From positions 62,001 to 126,000 of the forward strand of contig CBDDFS010000001.1 in assembly GCA_965227255.1 (NCBI GenBank): DNA of 64,000 nt. The letters are read 5' to 3'. Of this stretch, positions 1 to 6,878 are shown in pieces; position 1 is the first letter of the stretch; each line of letters begins with the position of its first letter. This DNA comes from CBDDFS01 sp965227255. GTDB taxonomy: Bacteria; Bacteroidota; Bacteroidia; Flavobacteriales_E; Vicingaceae. The position numbers and the translations under genes were made by a program. The notes beneath the pieces are model-generated. The model was not told where the DNA came from, made no database searches, and saw only the letters and a program-made list of their open reading frames with translations.

Positions 1-200
1 GAATGCATGCCGACGTCGTGGCTAGAATCAATGAAAGTGGTGCAAGAACTGTAGTTTATGTAAGCTGTAATCCCGCCTCGCAAGCCAGGGATCTTGAATT
101 GATGGATGCACAATATGAAGTGACCAAACTTCAGCCTGTGGATATGTTTCCGAACACCGCACACGTGGAGAATGTTGCGGTTCTAAAGCGAAGAGAATAG
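1..200 (+). CDS. rlmD: 23S rRNA (uracil-C5)-methyltransferase RlmD, 3' end only
   Basis: C-terminal end of a TrmA/RlmD-family SAM-dependent RNA methyltransferase, which makes 5-methyluridine in 23S rRNA. The fragment holds the family's last conserved block: a YVSCNP motif (the family's conserved Cys-Asn-Pro segment), then ARDL, then the C-terminal QPVDMFPNTAHVENV stretch. The gene enters from outside the window, so the Met codon at position 3 is internal; in the family it lies in the segment ending DPPRxGMH. Family assignment is strong; RlmD rather than a paralogue is inferred from the C-terminal wording. Confidence 0.85.
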   Translation, partial: MHADVVARINESGARTVVYVSCNPASQARDLELMDAQYEVTKLQPVDMFPNTAHVENVAVLKRRE

Positions 201-275
201 AGCTGATTTCAGATTATGGATTAGCGATTATTGATGTGCTCAGGAATCAGTAAATTGCTAAACATTACGTTCTGT

Positions 276-1130
276 ATGGCATTGCTTGAATCTTTCGTCG
301 AAGTGATCAACCTGGCTGTGGGTCGCTATATATTAGGTACAGTTGGATATGCTGTGCGGAAAATATTTCATTTCATTGTGCCGCGAAGGTCAGAAGGTAA
401 AGACGAAAAAGCCCTCGGCAAAGTCATTGATCTGGATGATTTTAAAAGTCGAATCGTTGGTTTCCTGAGCATCTCTGTTGTCGCGGTTTTATTTCTATCT
501 CTCCGATCATCACAAAAACCTTCTTATGTGCAATCTGACTATGAATACTCAACTCTGGTGACCAACGATTCTGTTCTAAGAGCTTCATTTAAAGAATTTA
601 CGAATGATCTTCAATTGGATTCAGTTGAAAAGAAATCCAACCCAGAAAAAACTGATGACGATACTCCGGTATATGAAGAATTTATGGGGGATAAACTCAA
701 ACCCATTCGAGAGAAGATCAGGAAGAATGAAAAAGAAGGATGGACAACCATTGATAAAAGAAAATTAGAATATAAAGGTCTGACCGGAGCCATTGAATAT
801 TATTTCTTCAAAGAAGATTTGTTGATCATTAAGACAAAAAGGTGGAATGATAGCAAAGACAGCCTGGTTGATACCAGAATTTATCTTGAAGGCAATCAGC
901 CTTTTTTCGCCTATGAGACTTCTTTTGACAGTCTGGAGTATAAAAAAGAACCAAAGTATTACGACCAATACGAAGACAGTATATTCTTTGAAAAAGGAGA
1001 GGTAATCAGAATCAAAGCCAGCATGGACTGTGGTGCTCCCTTCGCAGAATCTTACAGAAAGGAAGTCGGAACAGAGGTCTATGCTTTACTGGATTATTGT
1101 ATGAAGCGATATAATCGAGAGATAGAATGA
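276..1130 (+). CDS. Hypothetical membrane protein
   Basis: I do not recognise a family. Read from the ATG at 276 it is about 284 residues: a hydrophobic N-terminal stretch, a basic linker (PRRSEGKDEK), a clear membrane segment (IVGFLSISVVAVLFLSL), then about 210 mostly polar residues that should sit outside the cytoplasm. An upstream ATG at 234 would add 14 residues. The stop overlaps the start of the next gene as ATGA, so the two are probably translationally coupled. No catalytic motif is visible. Confidence 0.6.
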   Translation: MALLESFVEVINLAVGRYILGTVGYAVRKIFHFIVPRRSEGKDEKALGKVIDLDDFKSRIVGFLSISVVAVLFLSLRSSQKPSYVQSDYEYSTLVTNDSVLRASFKEFTNDLQLDSVEKKSNPEKTDDDTPVYEEFMGDKLKPIREKIRKNEKEGWTTIDKRKLEYKGLTGAIEYYFFKEDLLIIKTKRWNDSKDSLVDTRIYLEGNQPFFAYETSFDSLEYKKEPKYYDQYEDSIFFEKGEVIRIKASMDCGAPFAESYRKEVGTEVYALLDYCMKRYNREIE

Positions 1131-1822
1131 TCAATCATATTGAAATTGGTCATGTGAGCATATTAAAAATCTGCATGTTTATATTTTGCTTCATAGGACA
1201 TGACTTAAAAAGTCAAAATATTTACTGGGATACAGCCTACTCTGTAAATGAAATAGAATATCATCTGATTGCGGGAGGAAATGAGGATTTCACATATGCT
1301 CAAATCATTCGCCAAGGAGTTGACACTGTGACAATTGAAGGAGTAAATTCAGGCATTGATGTTGTCTTATACAATCCAGACGAGTTTCCTGACATTCTAC
1401 TAACTTATATGGGAAACAATCCCTGGAATGACCTTTACATATTTAATAGTGAAATTGATGATTACGTCTTTATCCGAGGAATAGTTCAATTCCCTCAATC
1501 CATTCGATTAGGATCTGACAACGTTTATTATTCTTATCATAGGTCTGGTTGCGCCGATCTTAATTGGGACAGTGACCTTTTTACCATCGAAAATGATTCT
1601 GCTGTTCACTTAGCTAATATTTATGGTATTGGCTGTTCGAATGAAGATGGACGGATTGAGATCTCCAGAATCGCAGAAAGAGATTCAGCGATAATAATTG
1701 AAACGATGAAAATTGATACAATTTATTCTTACGAACAATATAAATGGGGCTTTATAGAAGATTATTGGTCCAATAATTATCGACGTTTTTATCCAGAAAA
1801 AGGAAAATTTAATAGTGATTGA
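1127..1822 (+). CDS. Hypothetical exported protein
   Basis: 231 residues with a probable signal peptide (hydrophobic ILKICMFIFCFIG, then HDLKSQ as a Bacteroidota-style SxA/SxQ cleavage region). The remainder is rich in Asp, Asn, Tyr and Ile and probably beta-structured; phrases such as DVVLYNPDEFPDILL resemble single blades of FG-GAP/VCBS-like proteins, but no repeat can be shown. It overlaps the previous gene by 4 nt (ATGA), and the next gene starts about 24 nt downstream, so the three genes probably form one transcript. Function unknown. Confidence 0.6.
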   Translation: MINHIEIGHVSILKICMFIFCFIGHDLKSQNIYWDTAYSVNEIEYHLIAGGNEDFTYAQIIRQGVDTVTIEGVNSGIDVVLYNPDEFPDILLTYMGNNPWNDLYIFNSEIDDYVFIRGIVQFPQSIRLGSDNVYYSYHRSGCADLNWDSDLFTIENDSAVHLANIYGIGCSNEDGRIEISRIAERDSAIIIETMKIDTIYSYEQYKWGFIEDYWSNNYRRFYPEKGKFNSD

Positions 1823-1845
1823 GATTGATCTTTCAAATTGAAGAT

Positions 1846-2112
1846 ATGATGCATGCCGAATGGCATAAAAAATTCAATTCCAAAAAGGAAGCCTGGGAGG
1901 AAATCGAGTATTTATCAAAGATCCCGTGGAATAATACGCCTAATAAAGCTCCCTGTGAAGGATGGGAGGAATGTCAACGCATTTGGGCCATCATCACCTA
2001 CGATGACTCAAACATCCCTTGGAAGGAGAAAGAATCTGTAGAGGTCGTTCAAATCTCTTCTAAAGGTGTCGAATGGCTGAAGGAAAAGAAAGATTTTCTT
2101 AATAGCCCGTAA
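1846..2112 (+). CDS. Small hypothetical cytoplasmic protein
   Basis: About 88 residues when started at the ATG at 1846 (a second ATG follows directly at 1849; a TTG at 1819 overlapping the previous stop is less likely). Rich in Trp, Glu and Lys, with a Cys pair flanking GWEE (PCEGWEEC), and no signal peptide. The pattern W-K-F-NSKKEAWEEIEYL, then PW, then a Cys-rich middle recalls short uncharacterised Bacteroidota proteins, but I cannot name a family. It ends the three-gene set and could be a soluble partner of the two envelope proteins; that is inference from position only. Confidence 0.5.
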   Translation: MMHAEWHKKFNSKKEAWEEIEYLSKIPWNNTPNKAPCEGWEECQRIWAIITYDDSNIPWKEKESVEVVQISSKGVEWLKEKKDFLNSP

Positions 2113-2121
2113 AATCACCTT

Positions 2122-2745
2122 CTATTTCTTCTTCGGATCAGCGAAGTAACCCCTTTTATTTAAAGCCGAGGTCACAGCTTTATTCAATGAACGAATTGCG
2201 TCCATTTCATTGCTGGGTTGGAAGGTTTCTGAAATTCCGGACCAGATCAGCTTCTCTGATTTGGTGTCGTACAGATTGGTTTCAATTTTGAGCGTAGTGG
2301 TTGTATAGGTATAACCCGGTGAATACATGTAATCATAGGTCGCACCATAGTAGCCATAAAAGCCACGATTGTATCCTCCGTACCCCGGTTCATATCTGGT
2401 CTGTTTGTCCTCACCCACCAATTGAGAGGTGATCACAGCATCAAAACCTTCACTTTTAAAATGAAGTCGGAAAGTCGTTGTATCCAACTTTTCATCCATC
2501 GGAAAGATCTCGTAAGAAGGAGTACCTTCTACTCCATAAAATTCGAGCTTCTTAACCATATCGTCTTCATAATGCATTCTAACCGCCGGCCTTTTGGTAA
2601 TTCCCAGGATCAGAATCTTATCGATATGACCTTTCTGATATTCTTTATCTCCCCAGTCGACTGTTATCTTCGTTGATGTACCACAGGAATTGAATAGTGA
2701 AAAGACAAGGGTCAGAGCCATTGTCGCGGCGATTGATTTTCTCAT
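2122..2745 (-). CDS. Putative lipoprotein with Gly/Tyr-rich loop
   Basis: 207 residues. Type II signal peptide with lipobox LFNSC (Cys21). The mature part starts with a KITVDWGDKEY segment and has a mid-protein low-complexity loop rich in Gly and Tyr (residues about 119-146), then a TTTTLKIETNLYDTKSEKLIWSG segment like those of Bacteroidota DUF4136-type lipoproteins, where the W-S/G segment is typical. Family assignment is tentative. A perfect TAnnTTTG -7 box (2749-2756, reverse) ends only 3 nt before the ATG, so the mRNA may be leaderless. Confidence 0.7.
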   Translation of the reverse strand: MRKSIAATMALTLVFSLFNSCGTSTKITVDWGDKEYQKGHIDKILILGITKRPAVRMHYEDDMVKKLEFYGVEGTPSYEIFPMDEKLDTTTFRLHFKSEGFDAVITSQLVGEDKQTRYEPGYGGYNRGFYGYYGATYDYMYSPGYTYTTTTLKIETNLYDTKSEKLIWSGISETFQPSNEMDAIRSLNKAVTSALNKRGYFADPKKK

Positions 2746-2748
2746 GCG

Positions 2749-2756
2749 CCAAAAAT
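2749..2756 (-). promoter_or_regulatory. -7 promoter box, lipoprotein gene
   Basis: TATTTTTG on the reverse strand matches the Bacteroidota -7 consensus TAnnTTTG. It ends 3 nt from the ATG at 2745. Confidence 0.5.
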
Positions 2757-2783
2757 AAGAAAGGAAAGGAGAAATTATGTCAA

Positions 2784-2825
2784 ATGATAAATGGTAAATG
2801 ATAAATTATAAATGGACAAATGAAT
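2784..2825. repeat. Degenerate 7-bp tandem word array
   Basis: Six heptamers in register: ATGATAA, ATGGTAA, ATGATAA, ATTATAA, ATGGACA, AATGAAT. Lies in the divergent intergenic space between the lipoprotein and phosphoribosyltransferase genes. Confidence 0.7.
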
Positions 2826-2858
2826 AAACAAACCAATAATCAAATAGATTTATGTTAC

Positions 2859-2866
2859 TAGATTTG
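2859..2866 (+). promoter_or_regulatory. -7 promoter box, phosphoribosyltransferase gene
   Basis: TAGATTTG matches TAnnTTTG and ends 22 nt before the ATG at 2889. No clear TTG -33 element 19 nt upstream. Confidence 0.5.
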
Positions 2867-2888
2867 AGGAGCATTTAAAACGCTTAGC

Positions 2889-3401
2889 ATGAGCACGAAG
2901 AAAGGAAGCCAGATTCTGAACGAAAAGCAAGCAGCACAGAAGATTGAGCGAATGGCATTTGAGATCTGGGAGAATAACTCTCAGGAAAAAGAAGTTGTGA
3001 TTGCAGGTATTGCCAACAGGGGATTTCAGCTGGCGGGAATCCTGGCTGAGAAGTTGAGTAAGATCTCAAAACTCAACGTTGAATTGGTTGAGATCTGCGT
3101 GAACAAGAAGGAACCTTTGAAGGCAGAACCTACCATCGACAAGGATCTGAATGAAATGGAAGGAAAAGTTGTCATTGTAGTGGATGACGTTTTGAATTCA
3201 GGCAGAACCTTATTGCACGCTCTCTCCCCTTTTCTGAAGATTAACGTTAAGACACTTTCTGTTGCAACATTGTTGAATCGAAGCTACCGTAACTTTCCTG
3301 TTCAGGCAAAATATGTTGGAACTAGCCTTTCCACTACTCTTCAGGAACATATTGAGGTGGAATTCAGTAAAAATGGAGATATAAAAGCTTATTTGAGATA
3401 A
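2889..3401 (+). CDS. Phosphoribosyltransferase family protein (PyrR-like)
   Basis: 170 residues, type I PRTase fold. The PRPP-binding motif VVIVVDDVLNSGR is at about 94-106, with the two acidic residues at 99-100 and the loop that grips the 5-phosphate. An upstream GIANRG segment (about 40-45) fits the first loop of the fold. Length and motif resemble PyrR-type uracil phosphoribosyltransferase/regulators common in Bacteroidota, but hypoxanthine- or xanthine-type specificity cannot be excluded. It has its own TAnnTTTG promoter and converges with aroK (9 nt between stops). Confidence 0.85.
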   Translation: MSTKKGSQILNEKQAAQKIERMAFEIWENNSQEKEVVIAGIANRGFQLAGILAEKLSKISKLNVELVEICVNKKEPLKAEPTIDKDLNEMEGKVVIVVDDVLNSGRTLLHALSPFLKINVKTLSVATLLNRSYRNFPVQAKYVGTSLSTTLQEHIEVEFSKNGDIKAYLR

Positions 3402-3410
3402 ATCTCTAAT

Positions 3411-3923
3411 TCAGACATTCAGGAACTGATGGATCTGGTCGACCAGAAAATCCATCGAAGTCTTTTCCTTTTCAAAAACAAAGTGAGCCCGATCGTAGTA
3501 TTCAGAACGTTCCTTGACTTTATCCTTTACGAAAGCTTTTAATTCCTCATTTTCGAGATGAGCAATCAGCGGTCTTTGACTTCTATTTTGTCGAAGTCGA
3601 CCCAATAGTATTTCTTCCTTCTCCTTCAGATAAATGATAAGTCCGTTCTGATCCAGGAAATTCCAGCTGAGGTCGTTGCAACAAGCACCACCTCCCAGGG
3701 CAACCACTGCTTCTCTTGATGAAGGCAATGAAAAAAGATTGCTCTGCTCCACTTTTCTGAAATAGTCCTCCCCTTTTTCGTCAAAGATGTCGGTAATGGA
3801 TTTATTTTCTTTTTCCTCGATTAGTTTATCAAGATCGACAAATTCACGATCCAGTCTGGATGCCAGTTTCTTTCCCAGGCTGCTTTTGCCGCTGCCCATG
3901 AAACCAATAAGATAAATGTTCAT
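3411..3923 (-). CDS. aroK: Shikimate kinase
   Basis: 170 residues, the normal length. Phosphorylates shikimate at O3 with ATP in the chorismate pathway. Walker A GFMGSGKS at 7-14; shikimate-binding acidic residues D30/D32 in FVDLD; conserved Arg in YFRK (about 56); the GGGA loop at 77-80; and the LID arginine in RPL (117-119). The start codon overlaps the stop of the upstream SDR gene by 4 nt (ATGA), so it is translated as the second gene of a two-gene operon. No other aro gene is nearby. Confidence 0.95.
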   Translation of the reverse strand: MNIYLIGFMGSGKSSLGKKLASRLDREFVDLDKLIEEKENKSITDIFDEKGEDYFRKVEQSNLFSLPSSREAVVALGGGACCNDLSWNFLDQNGLIIYLKEKEEILLGRLRQNRSQRPLIAHLENEELKAFVKDKVKERSEYYDRAHFVFEKEKTSMDFLVDQIHQFLNV

Positions 3924-4732
3924 TTCAGACGGATTGGCGAACCCGGTTCGGAGCTGACCCGGTTGAAGACCTTCTTTTCAACCCAGGCCGGGAAGAATTT
4001 GGCTATGTGAACGGCCAGTTTTCCTTCCATAGTAAGGGTAAGTCTTTTGCGCCTTCTTTTTATGGCTTTAACGAGTCTCTTTGCTACCTCTTCGGCAGAC
4101 ATAATGCCCCCTTCATTCAACGGAGATTCATCCTGACTTTCACCTTTTGCATTCAGGGCTTTTCTTCGGATGTTGGATTCCGTATAACCCGGACAGGCGA
4201 CTAATACGTGAAGTCCGGTCTTTAAATTCTCTGTTCTCAATGCCTCCAGAAATCCCTGCAGACCATACTTCGACGCGCAATAAGGTGTTCTGGCGGGCAG
4301 ACCAACGAATCCGGCAATAGACGAAACACCCACAACACTGCCTCTGTTCTTCAAAAGATATGGCAGGGCGTATTTCGTACAATAAACGGCGCCGTAAAAA
4401 TTAACGTCCATAACTTTCTTGAACGTATCAAGATCCATTTCTTCAAGAATTGCACGTATTGAAATACCGGCGTTATTTACAAGGACATCGATACCGCCAA
4501 ATTTTTCAACAGCACGGTCAATTAAATTTCTGCAATCTTCTTCTTTGGTGACATCCGTTACGACGGGTAGACAACTACCTCCATTTTCTTCAATGATGGA
4601 CTTCACTTTTTCAAGTTCATCACCACTGCGGGCAGCCATAACAACCTTACTGCCTTTGTTCGCAAATTCAATGGCAGTGGCCCTTCCGATACCGGATGAC
4701 GCACCTGTGACTATGACGACTTTATCCTTCAA
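3920..4732 (-). CDS. SDR-family oxidoreductase (TTG start)
   Basis: 270 residues, classical short-chain dehydrogenase/reductase. NAD(P) motif TGASSGIG at 9-16; NNAG at 86-89; catalytic tetrad N111, S137/138, Y151, K155 (YCASK). The C-terminal part, with EEVAKRLVKAIKRRRKR and an amphipathic tail, resembles membrane-associated SDRs of the DltE/DHRS7 kind; substrate unknown. The reading frame has an in-frame TAA two codons upstream of the TTG at 4732 and no ATG between, so TTG must be the start unless a large N-terminal part of the fold is absent. A perfect -7 box (4754-4761) lies 21 nt upstream and supports this. Confidence 0.9.
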   Translation of the reverse strand: MKDKVVIVTGASSGIGRATAIEFANKGSKVVMAARSGDELEKVKSIIEENGGSCLPVVTDVTKEEDCRNLIDRAVEKFGGIDVLVNNAGISIRAILEEMDLDTFKKVMDVNFYGAVYCTKYALPYLLKNRGSVVGVSSIAGFVGLPARTPYCASKYGLQGFLEALRTENLKTGLHVLVACPGYTESNIRRKALNAKGESQDESPLNEGGIMSAEEVAKRLVKAIKRRRKRLTLTMEGKLAVHIAKFFPAWVEKKVFNRVSSEPGSPIRLK

Positions 4733-4753
4733 TTCTTAACCTGATCTTAGCTC

Positions 4754-4761
4754 CAAATGTA
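4754..4761 (-). promoter_or_regulatory. -7 promoter box, SDR-aroK operon
   Basis: TACATTTG on the reverse strand, a perfect TAnnTTTG, ending 21 nt upstream of the TTG start codon at 4732. Confidence 0.55.
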
Positions 4762-4798
4762 ATCATTGATTTGAATCTGATAATTTTCATTTTCAGTC

Positions 4799-4828
4799 TT
4801 GTTAGTTTATGAAAGAACAGTATATTTG
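4799..4828 (+). promoter_or_regulatory. Promoter of tRNA-Lys
   Basis: TTG (4799-4801), 19-nt spacer, TATATTTG (4821-4828): a textbook Bacteroidota primary sigma promoter. The -7 box is followed directly by a C-run (CCCCC), a GC-rich discriminator as expected for a stable-RNA gene. Confidence 0.8.
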
Positions 4829-4843
4829 CCCCCTCAAAAAAAC

Positions 4844-4916
4844 GACCTGATAGCTCAGTTGGTAGAGCATCTCCCTTTTAAGGAGAGGGTCCTGGGTTCG
4901 AGCCCCAGTCAGGTCA
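4844..4916 (+). tRNA. tRNA-Lys (anticodon TTT)
   Basis: Full cloverleaf, 73 nt. The acceptor stem GACCTGA pairs with TCAGGTC (4909-4915), discriminator A at 4916. Anticodon stem TCTCC/GGAGA around loop CTTTTAA, with anticodon TTT at 4877-4879. T-loop GTTCGAG. CCA is not encoded. Confidence 0.97.
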
Positions 4917-4943
4917 CTAAAGCATCAAATTTGATAGCAACTG

Positions 4944-4978
4944 AAGCGAGCAAAAACAAAGCTCGCTTTTGTTTTTTC
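4944..4978 (+). terminator. Rho-independent terminator of tRNA-Lys
   Basis: Stem AAGCGAGC/GCTCGCTT (4944-4951 with 4961-4968), loop AAAAACAAA, then TTGTTTTTTC. The loop is also complementary to the T-tract, so a mutually exclusive hairpin (loop with tail) is possible. Confidence 0.85.
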
Positions 4979-5061
4979 TAGCGGAAGGAGTCGCGAGCGT
5001 AGCGAGTTAAATTTGATGTCGACTTCGGAACTAATGGGTCAGCCACATGAAATGTGGTCAA

Positions 5062-5076
5062 CCCCAGTCAGGTCAC
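5062..5076 (+). repeat. 15-bp direct repeat of the tRNA-Lys 3' end
   Basis: CCCCAGTCAGGTCAC here is identical to 4903-4917, which covers the 3' part of the T-arm, the acceptor 3' strand, the discriminator and one more base. The copies are 159 bp apart. It looks like an attachment-site duplication or the remnant of a second tRNA copy. Confidence 0.75.
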
Positions 5077-5077
5077 A

Positions 5078-5138
5078 AAAAGCAGTGTTAATGTGAGATA
5101 ACAATGTGAGAACATTGGCTCATCAACACTGCTTTTTT
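5078..5138 (+). terminator. Long hairpin with T-run, second terminator
   Basis: AAAAGCAGTGTT (5078-5089) pairs with AACACTGCTTTT (5125-5136), with a further inner hairpin CAATGT-GAGA-ACATTG. The T-rich tail faces the plus strand. It sits directly after the duplicated tRNA end, as the first terminator sits after the real tRNA. Confidence 0.7.
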
Positions 5139-5154
5139 GATATCTGATATCAGA

Positions 5155-5182
5155 TAGATGGTAGATGATAGATGATATATTT
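5155..5182. repeat. Degenerate 7-bp tandem word array
   Basis: Heptamers TAGATGG, TAGATGA, TAGATGA, TATATTT in register. Confidence 0.55.
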
Positions 5183-5185
5183 TAG

Positions 5186-5220
5186 AATTCGGAATAAGGA
5201 ATTCGGAATTTGGAAGTGAG
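5186..5220. repeat. Degenerate 7-bp tandem word array (AATTCGG type)
   Basis: Heptamers AATTCGG, AATAAGG, AATTCGG, AATTTGG, AAGTGAG in register. The word is the reverse complement of the word used at 27294-27349. Confidence 0.7.
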
Positions 5221-5278
5221 AATATTAAAATAGACTTTAAGCTCTCTCCGCACTTCGCACTCTATAGAGACTTTGGTT

Positions 5279-6667
5279 TCAATCTTTTCGCGAGCGTATT
5301 GCAAAATCCTCTCCCAAGCCGTATTTGTCGACCAGGTAAATCATAGATGCAAATGAAGCCGCACCGAGTTCCAATTCACGTTTGTGAACGTTCTCAAAAA
5401 CGTCGGTGTCTGAATGATGGTGATCGAAATAACGCTGGTCATCGGGTCTGAGACCAATAAGCGGTATGACCATATGATTCTTCAGTGGTGCAATATCTAC
5501 GCCACCCCATCCTTTTTTGAATAAGTGTAGATTGTATGGTTCGAGTAAAGGAGCCCAGCTCCTCATTTTTTTAACCTGCTCGTCGGTCCCGTCCAACGTA
5601 AAACCACGAGGCACAAATCCTCCGGCATCACTTTCCAAAGCGGCGACATGAATCTCACCTCTTTCTTTGGCAACGGCGGCATATGTCTTGCCTCCGTTAT
5701 TGCCATTCTCTTCATTCATGAATAAAACACAGCGAAGTGTATACCTCGGTTTATATCCACTTTCTTTAATTATCCTGAGGGCTTCAATGGAATGTACCAC
5801 CCCTGCTCCATCGTCATGTGCACCTTCACCAACATCCCAAGAATCGAGATGTCCGCCGAAAGTGATGATCTTATCCGGCTCAATCGCTCCCCTTATCTCA
5901 CCAATTACGTTGTAGGACTGTTTCTCGCCCAAATCCTGACTATTTACGTTTACATATGCTTTTAGATTTGGGTTCTTGTCAAGAGCTTGGCTCAAAGCAT
6001 TAGCATCCTCAATGCTCAGTGCCACACTCGGAATCTTTTTCACACCGTCTTCATATCCCATTGATCCAGTATGAGCATGCTTGTCTTTGTGATGACTCAT
6101 GGATCGGACATAAACGGCTACAGCGCCATATTTGGCTGCATTGCTTGCCCCACCCCAACGCTGATTTACGCAACCTCCATATGCCTGTCCGGTGCTGATC
6201 AGCCTCGACTCCATCGGACGATTAAAGAAAACAATTTTTCCTTCAATGTTCTCCTTTCCGAGCTCTTCCAGTTCTTCAAAATTCATTACCTCCACAACTT
6301 CGGCCTCTATCTTTCCATTGGAAGAAACTGAACCTCCAAGCGTTTTGATACTCATTTTCACATCACCGTATCCGGCTCTTTCAATATCACCCCTGACCCA
6401 ATGAGGAACGGTGACCGGCATGAGCCATACCGAGTCGAAATCATATGAGTTTAACAGATTTTGAGCCCATTCCACTGCTTTGTCGGCCTCGGGAGAACCG
6501 CTCAGGCGAGCACCAACATCCTTGCAGAGGGATCTTAAGTTTTCATACGCATGTCCATTCACAAGCGCCGCATCGAACATAGATCTGATCTGCAGTGAAT
6601 CTTCTTTTTGACCAAAACCAATGGTTTGAATGGAAATAAATAAAGTGATCAGAAAGATCTTTCTCAT
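5279..6667 (-). CDS. Secreted M28-family metallopeptidase (carboxypeptidase Q-like)
   Basis: 462 residues with a signal peptide ending GFGQ (about 20). A PA-like insert lies before the catalytic domain (about 115-245). Di-zinc aminopeptidase/carboxypeptidase ligands follow the M28 order: H273 in GGHLDSWD, bridging D285 in HDDGAG, catalytic and ligand Glu in MNEENG (319-320), D347 in ESDAGG, and a final His in FDHHHSDTD (416-418). The wording GGHLDSWDVGEGAHDDGAG is typical of carboxypeptidase Q homologues, which cleave dipeptides or N-terminal residues. Probably periplasmic or extracellular; no T9SS domain. Monocistronic by position. Confidence 0.92.
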   Translation of the reverse strand: MRKIFLITLFISIQTIGFGQKEDSLQIRSMFDAALVNGHAYENLRSLCKDVGARLSGSPEADKAVEWAQNLLNSYDFDSVWLMPVTVPHWVRGDIERAGYGDVKMSIKTLGGSVSSNGKIEAEVVEVMNFEELEELGKENIEGKIVFFNRPMESRLISTGQAYGGCVNQRWGGASNAAKYGAVAVYVRSMSHHKDKHAHTGSMGYEDGVKKIPSVALSIEDANALSQALDKNPNLKAYVNVNSQDLGEKQSYNVIGEIRGAIEPDKIITFGGHLDSWDVGEGAHDDGAGVVHSIEALRIIKESGYKPRYTLRCVLFMNEENGNNGGKTYAAVAKERGEIHVAALESDAGGFVPRGFTLDGTDEQVKKMRSWAPLLEPYNLHLFKKGWGGVDIAPLKNHMVIPLIGLRPDDQRYFDHHHSDTDVFENVHKRELELGAASFASMIYLVDKYGLGEDFAIRSRKD

Positions 6668-6793
6668 AGGTCAGAAAATTTGAGCACAATATACGACCCA
6701 AGCCTCTTAATTACTGATTTAGAACTTGGATTTGGACTTAAACGCATAAAGAACTGTTTTAAAACCCTTGTCTGTCAGTACAAACAGAGGCAT

Positions 6794-6830
6794 GTTACAA
6801 TATTCCATGTTTTGGTTACAAGCTTCCATG
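6794..6830 (+). promoter_or_regulatory. Tandem operator (two 16-bp half-sites, 21-bp period)
   Basis: Half-site 1 GTTACAATATTCCATG (6794-6809) and half-site 2 GTTACAAGCTTCCATG (6815-6830) are direct repeats 21 bp apart, two helical turns. The same structure occurs at 12556-12592. Half-site 2 ends 48 nt before the ATG at 6879. AraC-family and HTCS regulators are known to bind direct repeats of this kind; assigning it to the HTCS regulator between the two copies is inference. Confidence 0.85.
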
Positions 6831-6850
6831 CCCCTGGGTTTAAATCAATT

Positions 6851-6858
6851 CAACTTTG
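6851..6858 (+). promoter_or_regulatory. -7 promoter box, esterase gene
   Basis: CAACTTTG, a seven-of-eight match to TAnnTTTG, ends 20 nt before the ATG at 6879. The equivalent box at 12613-12620 is at the identical position relative to its start codon, so operator and promoter geometry are conserved together. Confidence 0.55.
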
Positions 6859-6878
6859 AAACAGCAAAACCAATAACT

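Larger units (their letters stand above)
4917..5278. other. Gene-free stretch with two terminators, a tRNA-end repeat and word repeats
   Basis: No plausible gene. Contents in order: a palindrome ATCAAATTTGAT (about 4924-4935); terminator 4944-4978; a GCGAGCGTAGCGAG stretch (about 4992-5005); a second AAATTTGAT; a small hairpin CCACATGAAATGTGG; the tRNA 3'-end repeat (5062-5076); a long hairpin with T-run (5078-5138); and two 7-bp word arrays (5155-5182 and 5186-5220). Confidence 0.7.

Noticed and set aside
4917..5278. Integrated element with genes at tRNA-Lys
   Set aside because: The 159-bp interval has no open frame, integrase or plasmid gene; only a direct repeat remains.
6768..6878. Upstream TTG start for the esterase at 6768
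   Set aside because: It would translate through the tandem operator and -7 box; the ATG at 6879 starts a normal signal peptide and gives operator spacing identical to that at 12641.
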